A stretch of 64,000 nucleotides of DNA from Hymenobacter aquaticus (GTDB taxonomy: Bacteria > Bacteroidota > Bacteroidia > Cytophagales > Hymenobacteraceae), in NCBI RefSeq assembly GCF_004765605.1, contig NZ_SRLC01000001.1, positions 124,001 through 188,000 on the forward strand, read 5' to 3'. Below are positions 52,528 to 60,588 of the stretch, in pieces. The notes beneath the pieces are model-generated. The model saw only the letters and a list, made by a program, of their open reading frames with translations. It searched no databases and was not told the DNA's origin. Both the position numbers and the translations under genes were made by a program. The number at the start of each line of letters is the position of its first letter. Positions within the stretch are counted from its first letter, which is position 1.

Positions 52528-52637
52528 GGTTAGTTGTTGGTTGTTGGTTGTCAGTTGTTCGTTGACAGTTGTTCGTTGACAAGTGTTGGTTTTGAAATAG
52601 CCCTAACAACTGACAACCAACAACTATCAACTAACAG
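52528..52637. repeat. Inverted pair of GTTGTTGG microsatellites between DUF423 and YggS genes
   Basis: Repeats of TAGTTGTTGGTTGTTGGT (52528-52589) and the inverted CAACTGACAACCAACAACT (52603-52637). The second carries the stop of the YggS-type gene, so the last Val-Ser codons are part of it. Confidence 0.6.
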
Positions 52638-53307
52638 CTCCATAGTTGCGGGCGCCAAAAATAGCACTGCCCACCCGAATTAAGGTGCTGCCTTCCTCCA
52701 GGGCCAGGCGGTAGTCGGAGCTCATGCCCATGGATATTTCCCGGAAAGCGGGCTGCTGCGCGAAATAACGCGCCTTCAGGTGCTCGAAGTAGCCCCGCAG
52801 CTCCCGAAACTCCCGGCGCAGCTGCTGCTCGTCGTCGGTGTTGGTGGCTACGCCCATTACGCCGGTCAGCTGCACGTGGCGCATGCTCCGGTAGGCTTCC
52901 GATTCCAGGATTTCCTCGGCTTCGGCCAAGGACAGGCCGAACTTGGTTTCTTCGGCGGCAATGTGAAACTGCAGCAAGCCCTGAATAACGCGGCCGTGCT
53001 TGGCAGCCTGCCTCTCGATTTCCTGGAGCAGCTTCAGGCTGTCGATGCTCTGGATGGTGTGCACGAAGGGCGCCACGTACTTCACCTTGTTGGTTTGCAG
53101 GTGGCCGATGAGGTGCCACTCAATGTCGGCGGGCAGCTCGGGCTGCTTGGCTACCAGCTCCTGCACCTTATTTTCGCCAAACAGGCGGCCCCCGGCATCG
53201 TAAGCCTCCTGCAGCAGCGCTACCGGGTGGGTTTTGGTGACGGCCACCAGCCGGGCCTTGGTGCCCTGCAACTGGCTTTCGAAGTAGTGAAGGTTATCGG
53301 AAATCAT
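52627..53307 (-). CDS. YggS-family PLP-binding protein (PLP homeostasis)
   Basis: 226 residues, shaped like a single-domain alanine-racemase-type barrel. LVAVTKTHPVALLQEAYDAG has the PLP-Lys near 24, GENKVQELVAKQ, WHLIGHLQTNKVKYV and LTGVMGVATNTDD follow, then ISMGMSSDYRLALEEGSTLIR. Regulates free PLP and amino-acid levels. Both borders are microsatellites. Confidence 0.93.
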   Translation of the reverse strand: MISDNLHYFESQLQGTKARLVAVTKTHPVALLQEAYDAGGRLFGENKVQELVAKQPELPADIEWHLIGHLQTNKVKYVAPFVHTIQSIDSLKLLQEIERQAAKHGRVIQGLLQFHIAAEETKFGLSLAEAEEILESEAYRSMRHVQLTGVMGVATNTDDEQQLRREFRELRGYFEHLKARYFAQQPAFREISMGMSSDYRLALEEGSTLIRVGSAIFGARNYGAVS

Positions 53308-53312
53308 TCTTT

Positions 53313-53388
53313 CTAATGTGCTGATGTGCTAATGTGGGAAATGTGAGTAATGTGCTCAGGTGCTAATGTGGGTTAAATGTGCTAATGC
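53313..53388. repeat. Microsatellite TAATGTGC upstream of YggS
   Basis: Units like TAATGTGCTGATGTGCTAA run from six bases upstream of the minus-strand start. They are inverted to the unit at 53561-53613. Confidence 0.6.
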
Positions 53389-53397
53389 TTTCGGTGT

Positions 53398-53560
53398 CAT
53401 TGCGAGGCAGAACTGAAGCAATCCGTCCTGTGAAATGTGCTCAGCCTTCTAAGGTGGAAAGCTTCGATTGTTGCTGACAGAAAAAGAAACTCAGTGGGAG
53501 AAAAACGGGTCGTACTGCGCAGCGGACGGATTGCTTCGTCTCTGCTTCAGGCGCAGAATG
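53398..53560. repeat. Palindromic dispersed element, CATTGCGAG...GCAATCCGTCC type
   Basis: Arms at 53398-53429 (CATTGCGAGGCAGAACTGAA then GCAATCCGTCC) and near 53524-53560 (GGACGGATTGCTTCGTC to GCGCAGAATG) match loosely. It is bracketed by the inverted microsatellites. Nothing coding was seen. Confidence 0.6.
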
Positions 53561-53613
53561 CTCACATCACACGTTTAGCACATTCAATCACATTAGCACC
53601 TGAGCACATTAAC
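53561..53613. repeat. Microsatellite AGCACATTCAATCACATTA at the end of the VWA gene
   Basis: Inverted counterpart of 53313-53388. It ends three bases before the stop of the minus-strand gene at 53616. Confidence 0.55.
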
Positions 53614-53615
53614 AG

Positions 53616-54665
53616 CTAGTCTTCCAGGGAGTTGGTGAGAAACGTGTTTTTCAGGGCCAGCCAGAGCAACCAGAGGCCCACGCACCAGAACAAATAGATG
53701 CGGTAATAGTCTTTGGTGTTGCGGTAGCGGGTCTGCTTGATTTCGGACTTTTCGTACTGGTCGATGCGGCGGAACACCCCGCGCAGGGCGCCGTTGTCGG
53801 TAGCCCGGAAAAACTGGCCTTCGCCGGCCTGGGCCAGCTGCCGCATGGTGGTTTCGTCGAGCTGGGTTTCCACGAAGCGCGGGCGGCCGTTTTCGTCCTG
53901 GCCGTAGGGTACGAAGCCGTCTTTGCCCAGCCCAATGGTGTAGATTTTAACGCCGAAGACGTGGGCCAGCTGGGCGGCAGTGAGCGGGTCGAGGCTGCCG
54001 GCCGTGTTTTCGCCGTCCGAAATCAGGATGCAGACCTTGGTGCGGCTGCGGGAGTCGCGCAGGCGGTTGGTGGCCACGCCTAGGGCTGTGCCGATGGCCG
54101 TGCCGTCGTTGGGTATCATGCCCAGCTTCAGGCCAGCCAGGCTTTCGCGCAGCAGCTCGTAGTCGGTGGTCAGGGGCACCATCGAGTAGGCGTCGCCGGC
54201 AAACACGACCAGCCCGATTCGGTCGCCGGAGCGGCCATCCACAAACTCGCGGGCCACGCGCTGGGCCGCCTCCAGCCGGTTGGGCTTCAAGTCCTGCAGC
54301 TCCATCGACGACGAGACGTCCACCAGCAGCAGAATATCAATGCCCTGTCCGGTTTGCACCACCCGCTCGTCGGTGCGCTGGGGGCGGGCCAGGGCTACGA
54401 TGCCCAGCGCCAGGCTCAGGCCCAGCACCACGTCGGGCAGGAAGCGCAGCACCGCGCTGTAGTCGGGGCGCAGCTCGCCGGCCACGAAGGCCACCCCGAG
54501 GCGGGGCCGGCGGCGGTGCACCAGCAGCCAGCGCACCAGAAACAGCACCGGAATCAGGGCCATGAGCAGCAGCAGGCGCGGCTGCTGCCAGCTGTAGCTC
54601 GTGAGCGTGGCGTAGCGCAGCCCATCCACCATCGGAGCCAGGAAGCGTTGCCAAAGCTGATTCAT
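53616..54665 (-). CDS. VWA-domain membrane protein (BatA-like)
   Basis: 349 residues. N-terminal TM segments (LLLLMALIPVLFLVRWLL, VVLGLSLALGIVALARP), then a VWA domain with MIDAS DVSSSMELQDL and TDYELLRESLAGLKLGMIPN, and a C-terminal TM (LFWCVGLWLLWLAL). Matches BatA of the Bat operon, which helps oxidative-stress tolerance or chaperone-like envelope assembly. Last of three genes: DUF58, BatD-like, VWA. Confidence 0.9.
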   Translation of the reverse strand: MNQLWQRFLAPMVDGLRYATLTSYSWQQPRLLLLMALIPVLFLVRWLLVHRRRPRLGVAFVAGELRPDYSAVLRFLPDVVLGLSLALGIVALARPQRTDERVVQTGQGIDILLLVDVSSSMELQDLKPNRLEAAQRVAREFVDGRSGDRIGLVVFAGDAYSMVPLTTDYELLRESLAGLKLGMIPNDGTAIGTALGVATNRLRDSRSRTKVCILISDGENTAGSLDPLTAAQLAHVFGVKIYTIGLGKDGFVPYGQDENGRPRFVETQLDETTMRQLAQAGEGQFFRATDNGALRGVFRRIDQYEKSEIKQTRYRNTKDYYRIYLFWCVGLWLLWLALKNTFLTNSLED

Positions 54666-54697
54666 GCGCGGTGGATAAAGGGAAAGAAAGCGGCAAT

Positions 54698-55618
54698 CTA
54701 CGCCCGCAGGCGGGCCGAAACCAAGTCGTAGCGCCGCTGGGCGAAGTCGCGCAGCAGCACGAAGGCCAGGTCAGTTTCGGATTCCTCCTCCGTAAACTGG
54801 TTGCCGTAGATAACCCGGTCGGTGATGCGCAGGGCGGTGTTCACGTCGTGGTCGTTCTCGTAGTGGGCTACTATTTCCTTGGTAGTAAGGCTGTTGATGG
54901 TGTTGTCTTCCAGGCCCGTCAGGTAGTTTTTCCAGAGCGTAATGGCCCGCTCCATGTTGATCAAAGACCGGGACAAGGTAAACCGCTCGATGTGGCGGGC
55001 GTACTGGGCCAGGAAATACGCGTGGTTTTTCCGCAGCCGGTAGCGCTGGTAGCGCAGGCGCAACGCCCCCCGGAACCCGATGAACACGCCGCCCAGCAGC
55101 ACCGCCACCACACCCGTGCCGGCCAGCCAGTAGGGGTAGTTGAACTGCGTGGGCACCGGCACCAGCCGGGTGTTCTGGCGCAGGGCCGGCGCTTCCGGGC
55201 CGGCTGTCGGCGGGGCCGTGCGCTGCAGCCGCACCGAGGCGGCCGTACTGGGCACGGTCACGGTGTCGTTGCCTTGCAGCAGCGTCACGGGCAAGCTCAG
55301 GCGTTGCACCGGGTCGAGGGTGAAGGTGCGCAGGTGGTAGACGGTGCGGTCGACGCTCTGACCGCGGCTGGTGCGGGTGGGGTAGAAGGTTTTGCCCACG
55401 TACTCAAACGGCTTGAACTCGGCCGTGGAATCGGGGAAAATAACTTCCAAGCCCGGCCGGTGGGCGTAGCTCAGCTCGTAGTCGATGATTTCGCCGACCC
55501 GGGTGCCGGGCCGCATAAAGCGGCTGCGGGGCACCTGCGTAGAGTCGGTTGGCGGCGCCTGGCCGGCGCCGGGAAGTGCCAGCAGCACGCCGGCCAGCAA
55601 AGGGAAAAGACGCCGCAT
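54698..55618 (-). CDS. Bat operon protein with one TM segment, unknown family
   Basis: 306 residues. Signal peptide ending ALPGAGQ, a periplasmic part with Ig/BatD-like strands (GEIIDYELSYAHRPGLEVIF, RLSLPVTLLQGNDTVTV), a TM near 175-195 and a cytoplasmic helical part (RYQRYRLRKNHAYFLAQY). It sits between the DUF58 and VWA genes with gaps of 2 and 32 bp. Likely partner of the VWA protein in the complex. Confidence 0.75.
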   Translation of the reverse strand: MRRLFPLLAGVLLALPGAGQAPPTDSTQVPRSRFMRPGTRVGEIIDYELSYAHRPGLEVIFPDSTAEFKPFEYVGKTFYPTRTSRGQSVDRTVYHLRTFTLDPVQRLSLPVTLLQGNDTVTVPSTAASVRLQRTAPPTAGPEAPALRQNTRLVPVPTQFNYPYWLAGTGVVAVLLGGVFIGFRGALRLRYQRYRLRKNHAYFLAQYARHIERFTLSRSLINMERAITLWKNYLTGLEDNTINSLTTKEIVAHYENDHDVNTALRITDRVIYGNQFTEEESETDLAFVLLRDFAQRRYDLVSARLRA

Positions 55619-55620
55619 AC

Positions 55621-56523
55621 CTACGCCCGGCCGCCCCGCTGGTTACGCCGCCGAAACAGCCGCACCAGCTGCGGCACGAAATCCGAGTCGGTGGCAATGG
55701 ACAGGAACTCGGTGCGGTGGCGGCGGCAGATCTGGCCGATTTGCTCCCGGTTCTGCTCGTAGGTGGCCCGGTACCGCTTCCGAAACGACTCGGCCGAGGT
55801 GTTGACCCACACGGTACGGCCGGTTTCCTGGTCGAGCAAGGGCACGATGCCCAGGGGCGGAAACTCCTTTTCGCGCTTGTCGAGCAGCTGGAGCACAATC
55901 AAATCGTGCTTGCGGGCCAGCATGGTTAGCTCCCGCTCGTAGTTGGTGTCGATAAAGTCGGAGATGAGCAGGATGATGCTGCGGCGCTTGAGCAACCCCA
56001 GGGCCTGCTTGATGCCGCCGCCTACGGCCGTCTGGCGGGAGCGGGGCTCTAGGTCAAACAGGCGCTTGATGAGCGAATAGGCGTGGTGAATGCCTTTGCC
56101 GGGGGCCAGGTACAGCTCTTTCTGGCTGGAAAAAGCCAGAATACCCAATTGGGCCCCCTGCCGGGCGGCGGCCAGGGCCAGAATCCCGCAGATTTCCCGG
56201 CCCACGTCGAGCTTGCGGCGGCCGGCGGCGCCCACCTGCTGGGAGGCACTCACGTCGAGCAGCAATAAAACCGACTGTTCCCGTTCTTCCTTGTAGGTTT
56301 TGACGAAGGTGCCGTGGCCCTTGCTGGATACGGCCCAGTCGATGGCCCGCACCTCGTCGCCGTACTGGTAGAGGCGCACGTCGTCGAACTCCAGCCCAGT
56401 GCCTTTGAATACGGAATGAAAATCGCCCTGCAACTGCGCATCCGCCGCTTTCAGAATGCGTATTTCCATCTGCCGCAGCTTCCGGACGAGTTGTTGGAAA
56501 GGAGTAAGGGCCGGTGAATTCAT
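55621..56523 (-). CDS. DUF58 protein, first gene of Bat-like operon
   Basis: 300 residues from the ATG at 56523. DUF58 motif EFDDVRLYQYGDEVRAIDWA, VWA-like LLLLDVSASQQVGAAG (DVSAS). The upstream longer frame lacks conserved content. Leads the operon to the BatD-like and VWA genes. The usual MoxR ATPase gene is not in this window. A near-consensus box TAGTTTAG lies five bases before the ATG. Confidence 0.9.
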   Translation of the reverse strand: MNSPALTPFQQLVRKLRQMEIRILKAADAQLQGDFHSVFKGTGLEFDDVRLYQYGDEVRAIDWAVSSKGHGTFVKTYKEEREQSVLLLLDVSASQQVGAAGRRKLDVGREICGILALAAARQGAQLGILAFSSQKELYLAPGKGIHHAYSLIKRLFDLEPRSRQTAVGGGIKQALGLLKRRSIILLISDFIDTNYERELTMLARKHDLIVLQLLDKREKEFPPLGIVPLLDQETGRTVWVNTSAESFRKRYRATYEQNREQIGQICRRHRTEFLSIATDSDFVPQLVRLFRRRNQRGGRA

Positions 56524-56528
56524 TTCAG

Positions 56529-56536
56529 CTAAACTA
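56529..56536 (-). promoter_or_regulatory. -7 box TAGTTTAG for the DUF58 operon
   Basis: Seven of eight bases fit TAnnTTTG (G to A at the end), minus strand, only five bases before the ATG at 56523. Part of a 37-bp divergent promoter region. Confidence 0.45.
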
Positions 56537-56547
56537 CGGGTTCCTCC

Positions 56548-56555
56548 TAACTTTG
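56548..56555 (+). promoter_or_regulatory. -7 box TAACTTTG for the DUF4296 gene
   Basis: Exact TAnnTTTG match; GTG start at 56561 lies five bases on, so the mRNA probably has no leader. Confidence 0.6.
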
Positions 56556-56560
56556 CACAC

Positions 56561-56926
56561 GTGAAAAAGCTTCCTATCTGCCTGGGCCTGATTCTGAGTG
56601 CATTGCTGGCCGGCTGCCAGCGGCCGGAAGAGGCCGTGCCGCCTTCCAATCTGTTGCCCAAAGAAAAAATGATTCAGATGCTGGTAGAGGTGCACCTGAA
56701 CGAAAGCCGGGTGGAAGCGGCCCGCCTGCGCGCCGACTCGTCCCAGGCCCTGTTCAACCAACTCCAGAAAGACATGCTGTGGCGCCACGAGGTGTCCGAT
56801 TCCACGTTCTGGCAGAGCTACCGCTACTACGCCGTGCACGAAAAGGACCTCGACGAAATGTACGGCATCGTGCTCGACAGCCTGGCCATGCGCAAGGTGA
56901 AGATGCAGACCATGCCCAAGCAGTAA
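56561..56926 (+). CDS. DUF4296 lipoprotein
   Basis: 121 residues from a GTG at 56561; the start is set by the signal with lipobox LLAGCQ. The body (PKEKMIQMLVEVHLNESRVE, DSTFWQSYRYYAVHEKDLDE) is all helical, as in DUF4296. It converges with the CsaA-like gene. Role unknown. The gene upstream on the other strand starts only 37 bp away. Confidence 0.85.
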   Translation: MKKLPICLGLILSALLAGCQRPEEAVPPSNLLPKEKMIQMLVEVHLNESRVEAARLRADSSQALFNQLQKDMLWRHEVSDSTFWQSYRYYAVHEKDLDEMYGIVLDSLAMRKVKMQTMPKQ

Positions 56927-56943
56927 GCGCGAAAAGCGCGCCG

Positions 56944-57288
56944 CTAGGCCAGCCGGCTGCCGTTGGGCACCGGCCCGGCCAGCGTGGCCAGCACGATGTG
57001 GCCCTCGGCATCGGGCGCGCCCGTGACGAGCACCTCCGAGCGAAACGGCCCGATCTGCTTCACCGGGAAGTTGACCACGCACAGCACCTGCCGGCCTACC
57101 AGGTCGGCGGGCTGGTAATGGTGGGTAATCTGGGCGCTGGAGCGTTTGGGGCCCAACTCGGGGCCCAGGTCGATGAGCAGCTGGTAGGCGGGCTTGCGGG
57201 CCTCAGGAAATTCGCGGGCTTCGAGAATGGTGCCCACGCGCAGGTCGACGCGTTCAAAGTCGGCCCAGGAAATCGGTTCTGAATTCAT
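56944..57288 (-). CDS. tRNA-binding protein, CsaA-like
   Basis: 114 residues of OB-fold type: [20 protein letters not shown] and [20 protein letters not shown] are the signature of CsaA and the C-terminal domain of MetG. May bind tRNA or act as a chaperone. CsaA-like proteins are ~110 residues, so the gene is full length. Confidence 0.9.
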   Translation of the reverse strand: MNSEPISWADFERVDLRVGTILEAREFPEARKPAYQLLIDLGPELGPKRSSAQITHHYQPADLVGRQVLCVVNFPVKQIGPFRSEVLVTGAPDAEGHIVLATLAGPVPNGSRLA

Positions 57289-57312
57289 GGCCGCAACTTA
57301 CGACGCCCGCGC

Positions 57313-57882
57313 CTAAGGCTGCACGGCAAACTTGTCGAGCAGGGCCAGGCGCTGCTTCACCTGCGTTTCCCAGTAGGTTTGCTTGGCCGTGTTCAGGCCG
57401 TGGTTGGTTTCCCGGTCGTAGTTGAACTCCTCCCGCTTCCAGGCCGAAAACGACGCGTTAGTCAGGTTTTTAAAGGCCGGGTTCAGATGCTCGCAATCCA
57501 GCTTGATGAGGCTGATTTTCTGGCGCAGCATCCGGGCGTGCAGCTCGGTGATGTCGAAATGCAGCTGCTCGTGGCGCAGCAGCTCCGGCGAGGCTTTGCC
57601 CTTGTCGCGCACCCACGATTCGGTCGGAATAAACACGGCCTTGACCTCCGAGGAAAACACGTAGTCCTTGCACCCCACCTGCACGTCGATGTTGGCGGCC
57701 GTCAGGGCGGCCAGCTGGTCGGTGGGTTGGGGCTTGGCCTGAAAGTCGGCCCAGGTCAGCGGCCGGTCAGCCGACCAGCCAATCAGGACCGGGGCTGGTT
57801 TGACTGTGGGCTTGGGCTTGGGCGCGGCCGGTTGCGGGCCCTGGAAGGGCAGGAAGGTCAGCAGGAAAGAGAAAAAGAACAT
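57313..57882 (-). CDS. DUF922 putative secreted metalloprotease
   Basis: 189 residues, N-terminal signal-like. After WSADRPLTWADFQAKP (family start) comes the zinc motif in LLRHEQLHFDITELHARML (HEQLH) and a Glu in the following helix. DUF922 proteins are predicted Zn-dependent proteases. A C-terminal helix ends the protein. Upstream the MATE gene is on the same strand, but far enough (106 bp) to have its own unit. Confidence 0.8.
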   Translation of the reverse strand: MFFFSFLLTFLPFQGPQPAAPKPKPTVKPAPVLIGWSADRPLTWADFQAKPQPTDQLAALTAANIDVQVGCKDYVFSSEVKAVFIPTESWVRDKGKASPELLRHEQLHFDITELHARMLRQKISLIKLDCEHLNPAFKNLTNASFSAWKREEFNYDRETNHGLNTAKQTYWETQVKQRLALLDKFAVQP

Positions 57883-57988
57883 TAGCTATAGCAGAAAAGT
57901 ACAATCGAAGGTGCGTCAGCACAGGGCGTACGGGCAAAACTACATCCGCCGAATTTCAATTCCACCCAGCTACATTCTCTTCATCAGA

Positions 57989-59356
57989 TTAGCTGGCCAC
58001 CGGTGCCGGCGCTGCCATAACCAGCGAGGCGCTATGCTGGCGGAAGCGCCACAGCAGCATGCCGGCCACCAGCGTCAGGCCCGTGAGCAGGCCGATCCAG
58101 ACGCCGGTAGCGCCCAGGTGCAGGCGGGTACTGAGCCAGTAGCCGAAGGGCAGCGCCACCGCCCAATAGGCCAGCAGAGCTACCACGGAAGGCACTTTCA
58201 CGTCTTCCAGGCCCCGCAACGCGCCCAGCCCCACTACCTGCAAGCCGTCCGAAATCTGGAACAGGGCCGCAATGAGCAGCAGGGTGGCCGCCTGGGCTAC
58301 CACTTCCGGGTCGTGGTTGTAGAAGTGCGGAATCAGGTGGCGGCCGCCAATCAGCAGCAGCGCCATGGTACTCATAAACAAGAAGGTAATGAGGTAGGCC
58401 GTGAAGCCCGCCTGCCGGGCTCCGTTGGCGTCGCCGTGTCCCCGAAAATTACCAACCCGGATAGTAGCCGCCGCCCCGATGCCGCTGGCCGCCATATAAG
58501 TGACGGAAGCTACGTTGATGGCAATCTGGTGGGCGGCCAGGGAAGTGGCACCCAGCCAGCCAATCATAATGGCCGAAAAGCTGAAAGCTCCCATTTCAAA
58601 CATCATCTGCACCCCGATGGGCGCGCCCAGGCTCACCAGGCGGCGAATCGTGGCCGGATCGGGCCGCAGCCAGTGCGTGGCGGCCGCGCGGTAAGGAGCC
58701 AGGCGTTGGGCCCGCAGCACGTAGGTAGCCATAAACAGGGCCATCAGGATGCGGGCTACCAGCGTGGCCCAGGCCGCGCCCATCATGCCCAGGCGGGGCG
58801 CGCCGAGGTTGCCGAAAATCAGGGCGTAGCAGAGCAGGGCATTCACCACGTTGGCCAGCAACGACAGCGTCATGGCCTGGCGGGTGAGGCCCAGGCCTTC
58901 GGCAAACTGCTTGAAGCCCTGGAAAATCATCAGGGGAAACAACGACAAAAACGTGACCCGCACCCAGGGCGCGGCCAGGGCCACCACCTCGGCCGGCTGG
59001 TCGAGGTACTTGAGGAAGGGTGCCACCAGAAACCCCACGCCGGCCAGCACCAGGCCCGCCACGGCGCTCAGCCACACGCCGCCCGTGAGCAGGTTGCCCA
59101 GCACCGGAATGTCGCGCTTGCCGTCGGCGGCGGCTACCAGGGGCGTAATGGCGAAGGACAGGCCCATGCCGAAAATCATCACCACGGTGCTGACACTGAC
59201 GCCCAGCGACACGGCGGCCAGGGGCAGCTTGCCGGTCTGGCCCACCATCACACTGTCGCAGACGCTAACCAGAATGTGGCCCAGCTGGCTCAACACCACG
59301 GGGTAGGCCAGCAGTAGGGTGGGTTTGATGTGGGGGCGAATCTGGGAAAGGGGCAT
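57989..59356 (-). CDS. MATE-family efflux transporter
   Basis: 455 residues from the ATG at 59356, about 12 TM segments in two homologous halves. IRPHIKPTLLLAYPVVLSQL, FGMGLSFAITPLVAAADG and LVSLGAPIGVQMMFEMGAFS are NorM-like marks. Exports cationic drugs or metabolites using Na+ or H+. A TACCTTTG box at 59380-59387 suggests its own promoter. Downstream of an aminotransferase and the egt genes. Confidence 0.92.
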   Translation of the reverse strand: MPLSQIRPHIKPTLLLAYPVVLSQLGHILVSVCDSVMVGQTGKLPLAAVSLGVSVSTVVMIFGMGLSFAITPLVAAADGKRDIPVLGNLLTGGVWLSAVAGLVLAGVGFLVAPFLKYLDQPAEVVALAAPWVRVTFLSLFPLMIFQGFKQFAEGLGLTRQAMTLSLLANVVNALLCYALIFGNLGAPRLGMMGAAWATLVARILMALFMATYVLRAQRLAPYRAAATHWLRPDPATIRRLVSLGAPIGVQMMFEMGAFSFSAIMIGWLGATSLAAHQIAINVASVTYMAASGIGAAATIRVGNFRGHGDANGARQAGFTAYLITFLFMSTMALLLIGGRHLIPHFYNHDPEVVAQAATLLLIAALFQISDGLQVVGLGALRGLEDVKVPSVVALLAYWAVALPFGYWLSTRLHLGATGVWIGLLTGLTLVAGMLLWRFRQHSASLVMAAPAPVAS

Positions 59357-59379
59357 GGGCAAAAGCAAAAAACGAGGCG

Positions 59380-59387
59380 CAAAGGTA
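59380..59387 (-). promoter_or_regulatory. -7 box TACCTTTG for the MATE gene
   Basis: Exact TAnnTTTG match on the minus strand, 23 bp before the start at 59356. It separates the MATE gene from the egt cluster upstream. Confidence 0.6.
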
Positions 59388-59432
59388 CGACCCCCGCTTG
59401 GCCGCCGCGCCAGAAATCCGAAATAAGCCGGG

Positions 59433-60539
59433 TTAGCGCAAGGGCAGCGCGGCCGTCAGCCGGCGCAGGGCCTCGCGCAGCTCGGGCTCGGGCACGGCGT
59501 AGGAAATCCGGAAAAAGCCCGGCGCGTCGCAGCTGGCCCCGTCCACGACTTCCACGCCGCCGGCCCGCAGCCGGGCCGCCAGGTCGGCCGAGGCCGCCGG
59601 TAGGGGCAGGGCCGGATTCAGAAACGCCCGGAAGTCGGGGAAGACGTAGTAGGTGCCCTGGGGCAGCTGCTGGCGCACCGAAGGCATTGCCGCCAGCGCC
59701 GCCACCATCCGCTCCCGGTTGGCCCGCAACCCGGCGCACAGCCCGGCGCTAATGCTTTCGGCCTGCTCGGTAGCGGCCAGCGCCGCCGCCTGCGACACGG
59801 CCGAAACGGCCGCGGCGGTGGCAAACTGCCAGGCCGCGCACTGCCGGGCCACGGCCGCCGGCGCCACGAGGTAGCCCACGCTCCAGCCAATAAGCGCCAG
59901 CGACTTGGAGAAGCCACTGACCACTACGTGCTGACTCAGCGGGTCGTCGAATTCCAGCAGGGAGGGTACCCGGTCGGGGCCAAAGCAGATACCGTCGTAA
60001 ATCTCGTCGGCCAGCACCATTAGCTGGGGGTGCTGGCGCGTGAGGTGCAGCAGGGCCGCCAGCTCGGCGCGGTGATACACGCGGCCGGTCGGGTTGTTGG
60101 GGTTGCTCAGCAGCAGCACCCGGGTGCGGGGCGTAAGGGCGGCTTGCACGGCCGCAACGTCGAGGGCGTAGTCGGTGGCGGGGTCGAGGGGCAGGGTGCG
60201 GAGCGTGCCCCCGGCTTTTTCCACCAGCCCCTGAAACCCAAACCAGTTGGGCGTCAGCAGCAGCACTTCGTCGTGGCCGGGGCTCAGCAGGGCTTTAAGC
60301 ACCGCCAGCAGGGCCGGCTTGGCCCCGGGCGTCACTACTATCTGCTCGGGCGCTACGGCCGCGCCCTGGCGCTGGTAGCGCGCCGCCAGCGCCGCCCGCA
60401 GCGCCGGCAGCCCTTCGATGGGACTGAGCGGCAACGGGCCGCCCTGCAACAGCGTGGTGGCCTGTTGCAAGGCGGCCGGGGGAGTCGTGAAGTTACCGTA
60501 GCCCGAAGCCAGGCTGATAGTATCCGGGAAAGAAGTCAT
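59433..60539 (-). CDS. Class I/II PLP-dependent aminotransferase
   Basis: 368 residues. Fold-type I features: PLSPIEGLPALRAALAARYQ, LLLSNPNNPTGRVYHRAEL, VLADEIYDG and the PLP-Lys in VVSGFSKSLALIGWSVGYLV. Substrate not evident. It begins 49 bp after the end of egtD in the same direction; near-consensus TAGTTTC boxes in that gap may give it a separate promoter. A C-S lyase role (EgtE-like) is possible but inferred from position only. Confidence 0.9.
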   Translation of the reverse strand: MTSFPDTISLASGYGNFTTPPAALQQATTLLQGGPLPLSPIEGLPALRAALAARYQRQGAAVAPEQIVVTPGAKPALLAVLKALLSPGHDEVLLLTPNWFGFQGLVEKAGGTLRTLPLDPATDYALDVAAVQAALTPRTRVLLLSNPNNPTGRVYHRAELAALLHLTRQHPQLMVLADEIYDGICFGPDRVPSLLEFDDPLSQHVVVSGFSKSLALIGWSVGYLVAPAAVARQCAAWQFATAAAVSAVSQAAALAATEQAESISAGLCAGLRANRERMVAALAAMPSVRQQLPQGTYYVFPDFRAFLNPALPLPAASADLAARLRAGGVEVVDGASCDAPGFFRISYAVPEPELREALRRLTAALPLR

Positions 60540-60588
60540 GGGCGAAACTACCGCAAACCGGTGCAGAAACTACCGCTTTTCAACCCGA

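Noticed and set aside
57800..59317. 505-codon plus-strand frame opposite the MATE gene
   Set aside because: His/Gln/Gly-rich reading of the transporter's antisense strand; starts inside another gene.
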